Source: Aspidapion aeneum (Eukaryota > Arthropoda > Insecta > Coleoptera > Brentidae). From it: a DNA stretch of 64,000 nucleotides. This document shows, one piece after another, positions 1 through 10,361 of this stretch. Positions within the stretch are counted from its first letter, which is position 1. Each line of letters opens with the position of its first letter. The translations under genes were made by a program, and so were the position numbers. Location of the stretch: NCBI GenBank assembly GCA_963576565.1, contig CAUYVT010000048.1, forward strand, positions 113,135 through 177,134, in the 5' to 3' direction. Under the pieces are notes generated by a model. It was not told the origin of the DNA. It saw nothing but the letters and a program-made list of their open reading frames with translations, and did not search any database.

Positions 1-168
1 AAATTAGAATTGACCATTATTTTATACCTTGAATTTTTTATTATACGTTCAGCTCTTCGATCTCGCGCCAATGACGGTATTCGCGCCAATAATTTAAATT
101 AGACATTTTGACGTTAATTTTGGCGCATGCTCCTTTGATGGAATTCATCTCGGTATTTAACGACTCGT
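1..168 (-). mobile_element. Element Z, partial copy cut by the window edge
   Basis: These bases are the reverse complement of 8219-8387, the left end of the complete element Z at 8219-9816. The copy ends at 168 with the Z terminus, whose outward-to-inward reading starts ACGAGTCGTTAAATACCGAG. The rest lies outside the window, so its TSD cannot be tested. On the minus strand it holds a 21-codon ORF beginning MSNLNYWREYR that is also present in the full copy with two substitutions. It sits against the first bases of the CAGGGTG-type element that follows and appears to have inserted into that element's end. Confidence 0.75.
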
Positions 169-1530
169 GTTCTGTGGACCAGTGCCATTGCATAAAAATC
201 AGTGTATTTTTCTTGTGCCTTGGTGTATACCAGTTTTTATGTAAAATAATGGTTTTCCCATCTTTTTTATGTAAAAAAGTTATACTGTTTTAGAGTCGCT
301 CAGAGTAACGGTTTTTGAGATTTTTGCATTTAAAGTTTTTATTGCATGTGAGTGATATGCCTAATTTATGTATAATACTTTCTTCAATTCATTCTACTAA
401 TTAATAATTTTGCACAAAAAATTGGGTTTAGTGGTTTTTGGGCATGGACAATTTAATTTTGGTAATAAAATAATAAAAATAATATACAGGGTGTTCTCTA
501 GGTCGGTACCGTTACATTAAAATAGGTCTAACGTTTTTGTTCCGCGGTGTATACAAGATTCTATTAAAAACATTTATTTTTTAATTTTTTTTTAAGTAAA
601 AAAGTTATAGCTTTTAGATGTCGCTTAGAGCAACGGTTTCAAGATACTTAAATTAGAAATTTTTATTGTATGCATAAAAGATTCTTACTTACTTCATACA
701 TATCAATACTTTTTTATAGCATTCTACGTTTTCTTAAAAAATATTAAGTGAAAAATATACAGCGTGGTTCTTGAATTATCATAAGTGTGTTAAAACAATT
801 GTAAGTTATTGTCCGTTATTACAACTGTGTAGGGCTATGTTTTTAATCAGGAACAAAAACCTATTCGTATTAGTTTTTTTTTTAAATGGTAAGTACATAT
901 ACTTTATTAATGCAAGTTTTTTTTATAGTTTTAAAGAAAATTTTAATTATTAAAAAAATTAATATTTTATTATTTATTAAAAAAAGTATACAATTTCTTG
1001 AGCATGGCGCTCTCAGCAACTAAGTTAAAATTTTAAAATTCATAAATAGTAAATTAAACTTAAACATGTATATTATAGTAGGCTTGTTATTAATATTTAT
1101 TTAATAAATAAAATAATATTCCGTTTAAAAACCTGCTTAAGTATACACCGAGGCACAAAAAAATACACTAATGATTTTAATGCAATGGTAGTGGTCCAAA
1201 GAACATCCTGTACATTGTTCATCACGTTTTTCTACGGAATCGTCTTGCAAATTTCAGAAAGACCTACATGCTGGTTAGTTTGTGCAAAAATATTAATTAG
1301 AAAGATTTGAAGAAAGTATCATACATAAATTAGGCATATCACTCACATGCAATAAAAATTTGAAATGCAAAAATCTCAAAAACCGTTGCTCTGAGCAACT
1401 TTAAAGCAGTATAACTTTTTTACATAAAAATTATGGAAAAACCATTATTTTACATAAAAACTGGTATACACCGAGGCACAAAAAAAATACACTGATTTTA
1501 ATGCAATGGTAGTGGTCCAAGGAACACCCT
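169..1530. mobile_element. CAGGGTG-type foldback element (family A), outer copy
   Basis: Bases about 171-425 and 1275-1530 are inverted copies of each other. The right end closes in a decayed CAGGGTG terminus (ends CCCTA); the first few bases of the left end are missing where element Z abuts. No coding region is recognisable; small ORFs here look random. A second, more diverged copy of the same family lies inside. TA-flanked CAGGGTG ends are typical of non-autonomous Tc1/mariner-like elements, but the family is inferred from the ends alone. Confidence 0.65.
486..1210. mobile_element. Family A foldback element, nested copy
   Basis: The element starts CAGGGTGTTCTCTAGG just after a TA and ends in the inverted form just before a TA at 1211-1212. 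Its terminal 70-80 bases align with the ends of the surrounding copy, so one family member seems to have landed in another. No transposase signature is visible. Confidence 0.6.
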
Positions 1531-1625
1531 ATACTTTGTATATCAAAATTTTCAACGAAATCGTCTTGCCAATTTCAAAAAAACTTACACGCTGGTTATT
1601 TCTTGCAAAAATATTAATTAGAAAA
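1135..1625 (+). repeat. Diverged tandem duplication, period about 320 bp
   Basis: The stretch 1135-1310 recurs at about 1455-1625. The match includes the inverted family A end and about 100 bases beyond it, so it is not only terminal-repeat similarity. A local duplication after insertion would explain it. Confidence 0.5.
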
Positions 1626-1842
1626 AAAGTTATTAAAGAAAATCGAATTGAAAAAATAAAGTTTAACACCCTGTATCTCAGTTAGTACGAACTTTTGGAC
1701 TAAGGTAAGTATGGCTAAATCGTAATATTTTGACGTAGGGAATCTACAGTTCAACTATGTACCATTAATTCTGGGACACCCTGTATAAATTTTCTTGCAA
1801 ATTAATCAAAAGTCAGTATACATTTTAACATTTAAATCGTAC

Positions 1843-1920
1843 CAAACAAGTTTCATGGCTAATCGGGCAAAAAGGAGTTTTTTGTTTCATTTTTGCCCGA
1901 TTAGCCATGAAACTTGTTTG
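1843..1920. repeat. Perfect hairpin, 31-bp arms and 16-nt loop
   Basis: Bases 1843-1873 are the exact reverse complement of 1890-1920, with a 16-base spacer. The arms contain no mismatch, unlike most inverted repeats in this window, so the structure is young or maintained. No clear TSD flanks it. Confidence 0.85.
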
Positions 1921-2450
1921 ATTTTTAAATTCACGGGTACAAAATTTCACGTTTGTTTAAATCGTACTTTTAATGCTCTAAAAGGTCCTAATTTGAATTT
2001 GAGTAAAACACTCTGTATAAAATACATATTGACTAAAAACAAATAAATTTCAACCATTCTTAGGATCAATTTTCCTCCAATCAGGAACAAGTTCAGACTA
2101 TGGAGCATTTTATATTTTTGTAAGTCGCAGTTTTGAGGTTGCAGACGATTTTTTTCTTTGAAGTTTTAATGCCGTTTTCACCAGATAATCTAACCCATTT
2201 TTGTTAATAAAAATACAGCATCTTACACCTTGCATGTCGGTTTTTTCACTGTTTGTTTTTTCTCCATTTTTTCATGGGTTCATCACCTACAAATACTGCG
2301 TTGGATAACAAAACTACATGATGATTTTGTGCAAAAAAATGTTCCTTCCCGTAGAAGCATACAGATGGATAAAAAAAATGATACTTTTTCAAATAATTTC
2401 TGAGCCTTAAATCTTTCATTTTTATTATAGACAATAATCAACCAAGTGTA
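1921..2450. other. AT-rich stretch with no recognised feature
   Basis: It has a CTCTGTATA-type remnant of a CAGGGTG end near 2010 and otherwise only short random-looking ORFs. Confidence 0.5.
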
Positions 2451-3699
2451 CTACTCACCCTCGTATAAATAGGTTACCAGATTTTTTTACTACAGAAACA
2501 GAGGGAAGTAATTTGAGGCAAAAATTCAACTGATTACTGCCACAAAAATTAAGTTTCTAAACGCCACCTTGACAAGTGTAAACGTTATTGTATTTATGTA
2601 TTAAAAAATTAATTATTTTTAATAATTCGCGCTACGACAAAGAAGATATATCAACAAGAAGCGAAATACTGTCACTCAAAGCATTGTTCATATGGGAAAC
2701 AAATATGTGACGTCACGCTTGGACCAAATGACACTAATGCAGTTATATTACACTGAGAAAAATTTTGTGTAACTGTGATTTGTGGTGCATTTTTATTACA
2801 CGAAGAATAAAATCAAATTAAGAGGGACATTACACCTATAAAATCATATAACTGTTGTAATAGAAAATCGATCCTTTTTAACTTTTTATATTATTGTTTG
2901 CAAAAACGTTTATATATTTTTATCGAGAAAAATCGGTTACGGAATTAAATATAAAAAATAATGATAAAAAAATACACAATAATTATTGTAATATTTATAA
3001 AAATCTAAGTAATATTATATTGCTCAAAGATTCTTTTCGGAAAAAAGGGGATTGACAGTAAAACAAATTTTGCTAAAGTAGAAATTTTTATAAAACGTTT
3101 TGAATCTCCGTTATATGTTTTTATTGTTTTAGAAACAGGAACAAATCCAACCACAATTATTGAGAGAAAATACAATTAATAGCTATTTAAGTTACTAGAC
3201 CTGTAAAGATAGTTTCCGATCGCGTATCGTACGTATTTTTTTTAAACCGGTATAAAACAGCACAATAACAACCAACATGTAAATAATAATTTTTTTTAAA
3301 AGAGATTAAGCACTACAAACATGCTACTCTACATGTAGATATTAAAGTACTTACTTAAAAGCTATTATAGTTATAAATATCAAAAAACCCATAGGTTGCA
3401 TTTTTAATTGACTATATTTCAATTAATTCATGTAAAAATAGATTTTCCGGTCTCTTTGTTCTTTTTCCGTACCTTTTGAAAACGGAAAATTTTCCAAAAA
3501 GAAAAAAATATAAGCAAAGTACTTGTTTTCCAGTCGGTTTAAAAAATAATTAATTACAGCTAAAATATGCAAAAAAATTGTGTTTATAATACAAATTCTA
3601 ACTAATATAGAAATACTCGTAAATTAGGTTGTCTAAGGCGGGGGCAATCGCAATTTTTTTCCAGAGAACTTCAAAAATAAGAGACACATTCCGGTGTAC
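2451..3699. repeat. Left arm of a 1.24-kb inverted repeat
   Basis: This arm matches the reverse complement of 6596-7832 almost throughout. The outer boundary shares ACCCTCGTATAAATAGG; the first bases of that string equal the terminus of the mariner that abuts the right arm. The inner boundary is near a shared CATTCCGGTGTA. No gene is recognisable in the arm. A segmental inverted duplication or a large foldback transposon would both give this layout. Confidence 0.85.
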
Positions 3700-4178
3700 G
3701 TCGATGTGCGCACTACTTTAGAGTTTTTTTAAAACATAATAGTGCAACGTTTCACCTTAACTTCTCTTTGGTATTTTTTTTTTTGGTAAACGATCATCAT
3801 AATCTACACATTGAGGTGATGTATCAAATTGATATTTGTTTTACAAAAAGTTAAGTCAGATTTCTTTTGAGAGTGTTTATTATATTTTTGCTGTGTGGTT
3901 TTTTTGTCAGGTTTTTATAATTTATTGCTGTATTTTAAAAAATTAGAAATAGAAAAGACTGAATTCTGCCCACTTTTTGAGAAATATATATTATATAATG
4001 ACTAAATTTTGGGAAAATTTGTGTTCAAAGGCTATTCAATATTCTTAAACTTTGCTATTAAAGCTTTTGATTTTCATATTGCGGAGATCCTCACCTTCAT
4101 TTGGATCCCTAATTTGAGTTGTAAGATTATGGGGATGGACGTCCCAATAATACTTATATATATATATAATTATCGGTT

Positions 4179-4691
4179 TCACAACGTTCTACGTCTTCCG
4201 ATACCCAATCTCCACTCGTTTCTGTTTGCCCATAATTCATCATCTAGGCCTCTTATTCTTGTTTCACTGTCTATTCCTTCTCTCCAGCTTCTCCTTGGCC
4301 GTCCTCGTTTTCTTCGGCCAGTTGGTTTCCATTGTAGTATTTGTTTAGGAAGTCTTTCATCATTCATTCTTTGTACATGTCCGTACCACACCAGTTGTTT
4401 TGTTCTTATATCATCCACTAAAGTACGTTCACCCACTGTCATAATTTCTCTTATTCTTTGATTTGTAACTCTTTCTCTTTTTGATTTCCCTGCTGCTCTT
4501 CTCCAATAGTCCATCTCCGTAGCGGAAAGAATTTTTTCTGTTCTATCCTTGATTGGCCATACTTCTGAGCAGTATGTAATAATACTTTTTACAATGGTGT
4601 TATATATAAGCTTTTTGTTATGTTTTGATATACTTTGGTCCCAAATTATTCCATTTAATAAAGTTATTGCTTTTCTTCCTTGTGCGTTTCG
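4179..4691 (-). pseudogene. RTE-like LINE, 3' fragment of the reverse transcriptase ORF (family 1)
   Basis: Read on the minus strand, this is the last ~170 codons of a non-LTR retrotransposon polyprotein. It carries the downstream-of-RT module WYGHVQRMNDERLPKQ followed by GRRKRGRPR and ends GIGRRRTL then stop. It is nearly identical to the end of the LINE ORF at 56803-58008, so both are one family. The fragment is cut at its 5' side near 4691, as expected for incomplete target-primed reverse transcription. After the stop comes a short 3' tail passing into a TATATA run. The RT catalytic part is absent. Assignment to the RTE group rests on the C-terminal motif and is not certain. Confidence 0.85.
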
Positions 4692-5156
4692 ATACTTCTA
4701 CCAATAATACTTAAATATGCCAAACAAAACCATTCAGCTTTGTGTAACAATTTTTTATTGAAAATTTTACTTGACCTTTTGTACCAGGTAAACTTAAAGC
4801 ATTTTTTAGCTAATGAAAAAAACTTTTTCGTAAAATTCTTGCTACTACAGCAGAAATATCAATATTTGACATCTATATTTCTACTTTAAAAAAATCACTG
4901 TATACCGGTGCACATCCATTTTAGTCTTTTATTGATGAAGATTGATGATGATTCATATGTGAGTGGGCCTTCCAGCCCTTCCACTGCAACCTCCAGTGAG
5001 TCTATTGTGGTTCACTTTTGAGTGGTTTCTCACCACTGTATGCCTAATCCTCCAAAAAGGCCGGCTATCAGTTTGGGTGAGACACTGTTCATATCTTCTG
5101 AATCAATCTGAAGTTTACCGAAAGTGTGCTGACTTAAACGTGCAATAGCCGGACAT

Positions 5157-5847
5157 TTTCAACAAGACGCTAGCCCTACCAAGTCCACTTTCAATCCCTG
5201 ACGCATGCGCAGATCTACCAATATTATTTACCTCATGTATTAGAATAGATGAATACAGGGTGATTTTCACTTGAATGATTTTAACCACATGAAAATAGAA
5301 AGTTTCAAAAACCTAACCTAACAAAACCTAATCAAATCTAACCGAACCGAACCAAAGGAAACTGAACCAATAATTTTTTTCAAAAAAAAAACTTTCCTGA
5401 CTTTCTGCCCGGGATCCTAGAGGATGTGAATCCGAACCGAACCAAACCGAACCTAACTAAACTGAACCAAACCTAACCTAACCAAACTAAACTACAACAC
5501 GTACTGCTAATTAGGTTTAGTTGGGTAGGGTTAGGTTTGGATAGGTTCGGTTCGGTACGGTCCGGTTCGGATTCACATCCTCTAGGATCCCGGGTAGAAA
5601 GTCAGGAAAGTTTATTTTTTGAAAAAAAATATGGTTTAGTTTGCTCTGGTTCGGTTCGGTTAGATCTGATTAGGTTTCGTTAGGTTAGGTTTTTGAAACT
5701 TCCTATTTTCATGTGGTTAGAATCATTCAAGTGAAAATCACCCTGTACATCTATTCTAATACATGAGGTAAATAATATTGGTAGATCTACGCATGCGAAG
5801 TCAGGGATTGGAAGTGGACTTGGTAGGGCTAGCGTCTTGTGACATTT
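5157..5847. repeat. Palindrome built from two LINE 3' ends around a CAGGGTG-type element
   Basis: The two halves are inverted copies about an axis near 5505. Each half starts with the same ~95-base LINE 3' segment (AAGACGCTAGCCCTACCAAG), then TACAGGGTGATTTTCACTTG, then AACCGAACC-type repeats. The region from 5256 to 5745 looks like a TA-flanked foldback element, but the inverted identity continues past both TAs into the LINE sequence. Confidence 0.8.
5256..5745. mobile_element. CAGGGTGATTTTC foldback element rich in AACCGAACC repeats
   Basis: TIRs start CAGGGTGATTTTCACTTGA and are flanked by TA. The interior is a long imperfect palindrome of CTAACC and CCGAACCGAA repeats with a GGATCCTAGAGGATGTGAA motif on each side. 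The same interior palindrome occurs inside both Mutator-like copies (24.36-24.79 and 35.52-35.90 kb). Confidence 0.65.
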
Positions 5848-5995
5848 TCACAGTACATGTCTGACTGTTTCGTCATCCTCCATACAGAGTCTACACTCGG
5901 TCTCTTCTGCCAGTCCCACTCTGTGCATTGGTACTCTCAGTCGACAGTGACCCGTAAAAAGACCAGTAGTCACGTATCTCCTACGCGATTTCTGT
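5755..5995 (-). pseudogene. LINE 3' end: post-RNase H zinc-knuckle region
   Basis: The minus strand encodes TGHCRLRVPMHRVGLAEE followed by CRLCMEDDETVRHVLC. This is the cysteine/histidine module that follows RNase H at the end of I/R1-type non-LTR retrotransposon polyproteins. A stop lies after HVL, and the frame resumes with KCHKTLALPSPL. The RT, endonuclease and most of the RNase H domain are missing. The element clade is an inference from this short segment. Confidence 0.65.
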
Positions 5996-6595
5996 AACCA
6001 GGAGCTGTCTTTCTTTGAATTGTTTTAGAAGAAAAAGGTTTAAATACTCAAGTCGCCAAGAGACTTTAGTGGTTTAGTGGCCTTACATTTAGGATCAAAA
6101 TTTCTTGGACCTCTGTCAAACTCAAACAAAATACATAGCCTCGTAGCCAAAGAAAATATATCAACAAGAAGCGACAAAGCCTGAATGACAGTAATGCAGT
6201 ACTATTACACTCAAAGAAAAACTGTGCAATTTTTGTTTTAGACGAAAAAAAAAACAAATTCAAAACTTTACTAGCAAAAATATTGTCAGGAATCCCTGTA
6301 ATTTACTTTGTTTGAATGGTTACCTTATTTGTTTATTTGTATAATGGAACCACGTCCTGTATACAGGGATGCATGTTTCACTTTGGCCTATAAATATATT
6401 TGTTATCCCTTTTAACTGGTCTAGCATGTTCTATGAGTTCTAGGATGTAACGAGTTTTAAAAGAGAATTTGTACTGGTATTTATAATGTGCGTCTTCAGC
6501 TCGCTACCGGCACGAGCCGCGGCTGACTCCAAAACATTTTATCCGACTTATCCATTTCTCTGAGTCGACATAAAAGAATTGCATCTAGGTGTGTA
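5996..6595. other. Loop of the large inverted repeat, mostly unassigned
   Basis: Around 6147-6260 is a short, deleted copy of sequence from the left arm near 2640-2830. The remainder, including a slightly GC-richer patch near 6490-6540, shows no recognisable gene. Confidence 0.45.
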
Positions 6596-7832
6596 ATACA
6601 CCGGAATGTGTCTCTTATTTTTGAAGTTCTCTGGAAAAAAAATTGCGATTGCCCCCGTCTGAGACAACCTAATTTACGAGTATTTCTATATTAGTTAGAA
6701 TTTGTTTTATAAACACAATTTTTTTGCATATTTTAGCTGTAATTAATTATTTTTTAAACCGACTGGAAAACAAGTACTTTGCTTATATTTTTTTCTTTTT
6801 GGAAAATTTTCTGTTTTCAAAAGTTACGGAAAAAGAACAAAGAGAAAATCTATTTTTACATGAATTAATTGAAATATAGTCAATTAAAAATGCAACCTAT
6901 GGGTTTTTTGATATTTATAACTATAATAGCTTTTAAGTAAGTACTTTAATATCTACATGTAGAGTAGCATGATTGTAGTGCTTAATCTCTTTTTGAAAAA
7001 ATTATTATTTACATGTTAGTTGTTATTGTGCTGTTTTATACCGGTTTAAAAAAAATACGTACGATACACGATCGGAAACTATCTTTACAGGTCTAGTAAC
7101 TTAAATAGCTATTAATTGTATTTTCTCTCAATAATTGTGGTTGGGTTTGTTCCTGTTTCTAAAACAATAAAAACATATAACGGAGATTCAAAACGTTTTA
7201 TAAAAATTTCTACTTTAGCAAAATTTGTTTTACTGTCAATCCCCTTTTTTTCCGAAAAGAATCTTTAAGCAATATAATATTACTTAGATTTTTATAAATA
7301 TTACAATAATTATTGTGTATTTTTTTGTCATTATTTTTTCTATTTAATTCCGTAACCGATTTTTCTCGATAAAAATATATAAACGTTTTTGCAAACAATA
7401 ATATAAAAAAAAAGGATCGATTTTCTATTACAACAGTTATATGATTATATAGGTGTAATGTCCCTCTTAATTTGATTTTATTCTTCGTGTAATAAAAATG
7501 CACCACAAATGACAGTTACACAAAATTTTTCTCAGTGTAATATAACTGCATTAGTGTCATTTGGTCCAAGCGTGACGTCACATATTTGTTTCCCATATGA
7601 ACAATGCTTTGAGTGACAGTATTTCGTTTCTTGTTGATATATCTTCTTTGTCGTAGCGCGAATTATTAAAAATAATTAATTTTTTAATACATAAATACAA
7701 TAACGTTTACACTTGTCAAGGTGGCGTTTAGAAACTTAATTTTTGTGGCAGTAATCAGTTGAATTTTTGCCTCAAATTACTTCCCTCTGTTTCTGCAGTA
7801 AAAAAATCTGGTAACCTATTTATACGAGGGTG
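6596..7832. repeat. Right arm of the 1.24-kb inverted repeat
   Basis: This is the inverted partner of 2451-3699 with only scattered substitutions and small indels. It ends against the mariner that begins at 7826. Confidence 0.85.
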
Positions 7833-7997
7833 GATCAAATAGAAACAAGCCTTTTAAACTTACTAACGGAAAAGTCATTCCAGATGAACGTGGCCGTTAT
7901 AATTTTGGAGTAGGGATATTTAGCAGCATGTAGGCGGCTGGTAGTGCCGCGATGCTCATTTGGCCAGGAGCAATCGCAATGAATAAGAAGAAAGTAC

Positions 7998-8218
7998 ACA
8001 GCAGTGTTGCGCAAAGAATAATTAAATTTCTTACACGCGAAAACGTGAAACCTGCAGTGAAATTCGATGCAGATGGCGAGCACAGTTCGGAAATAAGACG
8101 CTTTCGTAGGTACTTGTAAAAACTTGGTTCAAAGAAATTAACGACGGCCGTGAGCGCGTCGACAACGTGAGTCACCCACGTCGTCCGCGTACCATCATTT
8201 CTGCGGGCAAAGTTTTAG
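7998..8218 (+). pseudogene. mariner transposase, N-terminal fragment
   Basis: The reading contains a degenerate N-terminal helix-turn-helix block (QRIIKFLTRENVKP), then after a frameshift WFKEINDGRERVDN and HPRRPRT, the linker typical of mariner transposases. It ends SAGKVL at the border of element Z. A stop and a frameshift between the two parts show it is dead. It would have bound the element's TIRs. Confidence 0.75.
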
Positions 8219-8554
8219 ACGAGTCGTTAAATACCGAGATGAATTCCATCAAAGGAGCATGCGCCAAAATTAACGTCAAAATGTCTAATTTAAATTATTG
8301 GCGCGAATACCGGGATTGGCGCGAGATCAAAGAGCTTAACGTATAATAAAAAATTCAAGGTATAAAATAATGGTCAATTCTAATTTTTAGGTATGATTTT
8401 ATGTAGGTACCGGGTGGTTTTTTATAACCGGAGCACTCAGCAACTTTATCATTGAAAATAAAGGGCTATAATAAATTGTAGATTTTTTTTGGTTAATTAT
8501 GATGATGATGAACTTTAAAAGCCAACATAATTTTTTTCTATCCGTCACCATGTA

Positions 8555-9322
8555 CAGGGTGTCCCAAATTCGATGTTTTTGGGGAGTTTCGGGTATTTCT
8601 AGAGGAACTAAAAAAACCTCATCAACGTTTGCGACACTCAAATTTCAAAAGAACCTTAAAGGTGAAAATCGCATTTTGATATAGCAAGCCGTTTTTAAAC
8701 TACGGGGTGTTTTTAAAAAGTCTGCATTTTGGGAAGGGGTCTATAACTTGTTTATTTATTAATATTTTTATTTCTGTGAAAACATTCTTTAGACACTTTT
8801 TTAAGAGGAATTCAACTGTTAAATTATATTTCATTTGTCACGTTTAGTTTTTCTTTATATTTTTGTTTTTTTTTATTTTTACCACATATTTTAGTTTGCT
8901 TAATATTAAAAAATAATAAAGAGGTGATTAAAAAATAAAAATAAAGAAAACAATAAAAAAAATTAAAAATTAAAATATTGAGTGTGATACATCATTTTAA
9001 AGGAAATTTTAGAGAGAGTTTTAGAGTTATTCTGTAAGAAAAATAACAACTTTATGCAATATTTTAAAAACCAAAAGAGATAAATAAAAACCGTTGACAT
9101 CTGTCAATTCTTCAAGAAAAGATCTATAAGAAAGCTATTTACACAAAAGCAAAATGCAGACAAAAACACTCCGTAGCTTAAAAACGGCTTGCTATATCTA
9201 AATGTAGTTTTCACCTTTAGGCTTCTCTTAAAATTTGAGCGTCGCAAAGGGGGCTCAGTTTTTTTCTTTCTCCCCTAGAAATACCCGACACCACAAAAAA
9301 ACAACGAATTTGGGACACCCTG
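8555..9322. mobile_element. CAGGGTGTCCCAAATTCG foldback MITE
   Basis: The two ends are inverted copies starting CAGGGTGTCCCAAATTCG and flanked by TA. The inverted similarity runs inward for 150 bases or more (TTTCGGGTATTTCTAGAGG and the inverse). There is no coding capacity. It belongs to the same broad group as 41994-43548. Confidence 0.8.
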
Positions 9323-9324
9323 TA

Positions 9325-9368
9325 CAGGGTGTGACAATAAAGTCGATTTTTTGAGAGGGAACACCCTG
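9325..9368. mobile_element. 44-bp TA-flanked CAGGGTGT micro-element
   Basis: The segment starts CAGGGTGT, ends ACACCCTG and has TA on both sides. Its left TA is also the right TA of the MITE ending at 9322. It may be a minimal deletion derivative or the abutting ends of two elements. Confidence 0.5.
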
Positions 9369-9558
9369 TATATTTTTGCATTTTAAGATTCGTCTTTTCT
9401 TTTTGATTTCAAACATATACAATATCTAAGTGCTGCGATTAATATTTTTTGAGGTATATGCAGTATTTCTTCTATATGCATTTCACGTTTATTTTGTTTT
9501 GCCATGGGAGTATTGACAAATTTAAATGCGCTAAATCTTTAAAAAAATGTTTATCGTA

Positions 9559-9651
9559 TCATAGACATACAGTAGAACCCCGATGACAGTGTTTATTCAA
9601 ATTAAATTGGGCAATAAATAATTTGTCACACAACTTGCACGTCACCGGCAT
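9559..9651 (-). pseudogene. C2H2-type zinc-finger coding stub in element Z
   Basis: A 30-codon minus-strand ORF beginning MPVT encodes CKLCDKLFIAQFNLNKHCH. This fits the Kruppel-type spacing C-x2-C-x3-F-x5-L-x2-H, but the final histidine comes too early (H-x-H), so the finger looks damaged or is split by a lost exon. It lies ~165 bases from the right TIR, where the 5' end of a transposase gene would sit. I infer it is the DNA-binding start of the Z transposase or a captured finger. Confidence 0.45.
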
Positions 9652-9816
9652 TTTCACAGAACAAAAACGACGAATTTTCATCAAAAAGAACTAGGAATTA
9701 TTAAAGTTTTGCTATATAAAACCATACTGAAATATCTCTCAGTTGATTGGTTGGCAGAAGTGACAGATCAACGCTTGCGCACGGCTTGGAATTCATCTCG
9801 GTATTTAACGACTCGT

Positions 9817-10261
9817 AGTTTTAGCGGCCGTTTTCTGGGACTGGAGAGGAGTTTTGTTGGTCGATTTCTTGCACTAGCGAATAACAATAAACGCGGCTTA
9901 CTACTGCAACTTACTCGACCAGATAAAGCTTGATTATCGCCAAAAGAGGAGAGCACACCCCATCCAAGACGGGTTGCTCCTGCATGACAACGCTAGACCT
10001 GATATGGCAGCTTTAACACAGGCCAAAATCAAAGAAATGCACGGGACTGTGCTAGAATACCTTCCACACAGTCCAGATTTGTCACCTTGCTATTTTCATA
10101 TGTTTGGCCCACTCAAAGATTCACTGGGAGGCGAGCAATTTCAGACCAATGAAGAGGTGGAGGCATTCGTGCGCAACTGGTTAGATACCCGCCCAGCTTC
10201 CTTTTATGAAAACGGGATTAAGAAACTGTCAAACCGTTGGGAAAGGTGTATTAACAGATAA
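9817..10261 (+). pseudogene. mariner transposase, catalytic C-terminal part
   Basis: The frame starts VLAAVFWDWRG with the TSD of Z, continues past a small indel, and then gives a 95-codon open stretch from 9974. It contains the second catalytic aspartate in LLHDNARPDMA. The third position, normally D in CDYHLF, reads CYFHMF, so the catalytic aspartate is a tyrosine here. The tail (FVRNWLDTRP, FYENGIKKLSNRWERC) is complete to the stop before the TIR. This is a D,D34D mariner transposase that cannot be active. Confidence 0.9.
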
Positions 10262-10361
10262 CGGGGATGTGTAGAAAAGTAGAAAAAAAAATCTGTTTTG
10301 TGTCATGTTTCTAAATAACTAGTTTATAAACAAAGGCTTGTTTATATTTGATCCACCCTCG

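Larger units (their letters stand above)
8219..9816. mobile_element. Element Z: complete copy with 8-bp TSD, superfamily unknown
   Basis: The element has 29-bp TIRs starting ACGAGTCGTTAAATACCGAG and is flanked by the perfect 8-bp duplication AGTTTTAG (8211-8218 and 9817-9824). The target is mariner coding sequence, so the insertion boundaries are exact. Inside lie a nested foldback MITE (8555-9322), a 44-bp micro-element (9325-9368) and, on the minus strand near the right end, a zinc-finger coding stub. Eight-base TSDs occur in hAT and P superfamilies, but the ends do not start with CA as theirs usually do. Confidence 0.85.
7826..10361 (+). mobile_element. mariner element, internally deleted and interrupted by element Z
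   Basis: The TIRs read CGAGGGTGGATCAAATAG at the left and the inverse at the right, each next to TA, the expected mariner target. The left piece codes for the N-terminal part of a mariner transposase and the right piece for its C-terminal part. Between them sits element Z at 8219-9816 with its own 8-bp TSD. Removing Z joins the two mariner pieces in frame across SAGKVL and AAVFWDWRG. The N-terminal piece jumps from RRPRT directly to SAGKVL, so about 130 codons were already deleted before Z arrived. Confidence 0.9.

Noticed and set aside
4009..4461. 150-codon plus-strand ORF
   Set aside because: It is the antisense shadow of the LINE fragment at 4179-4691.
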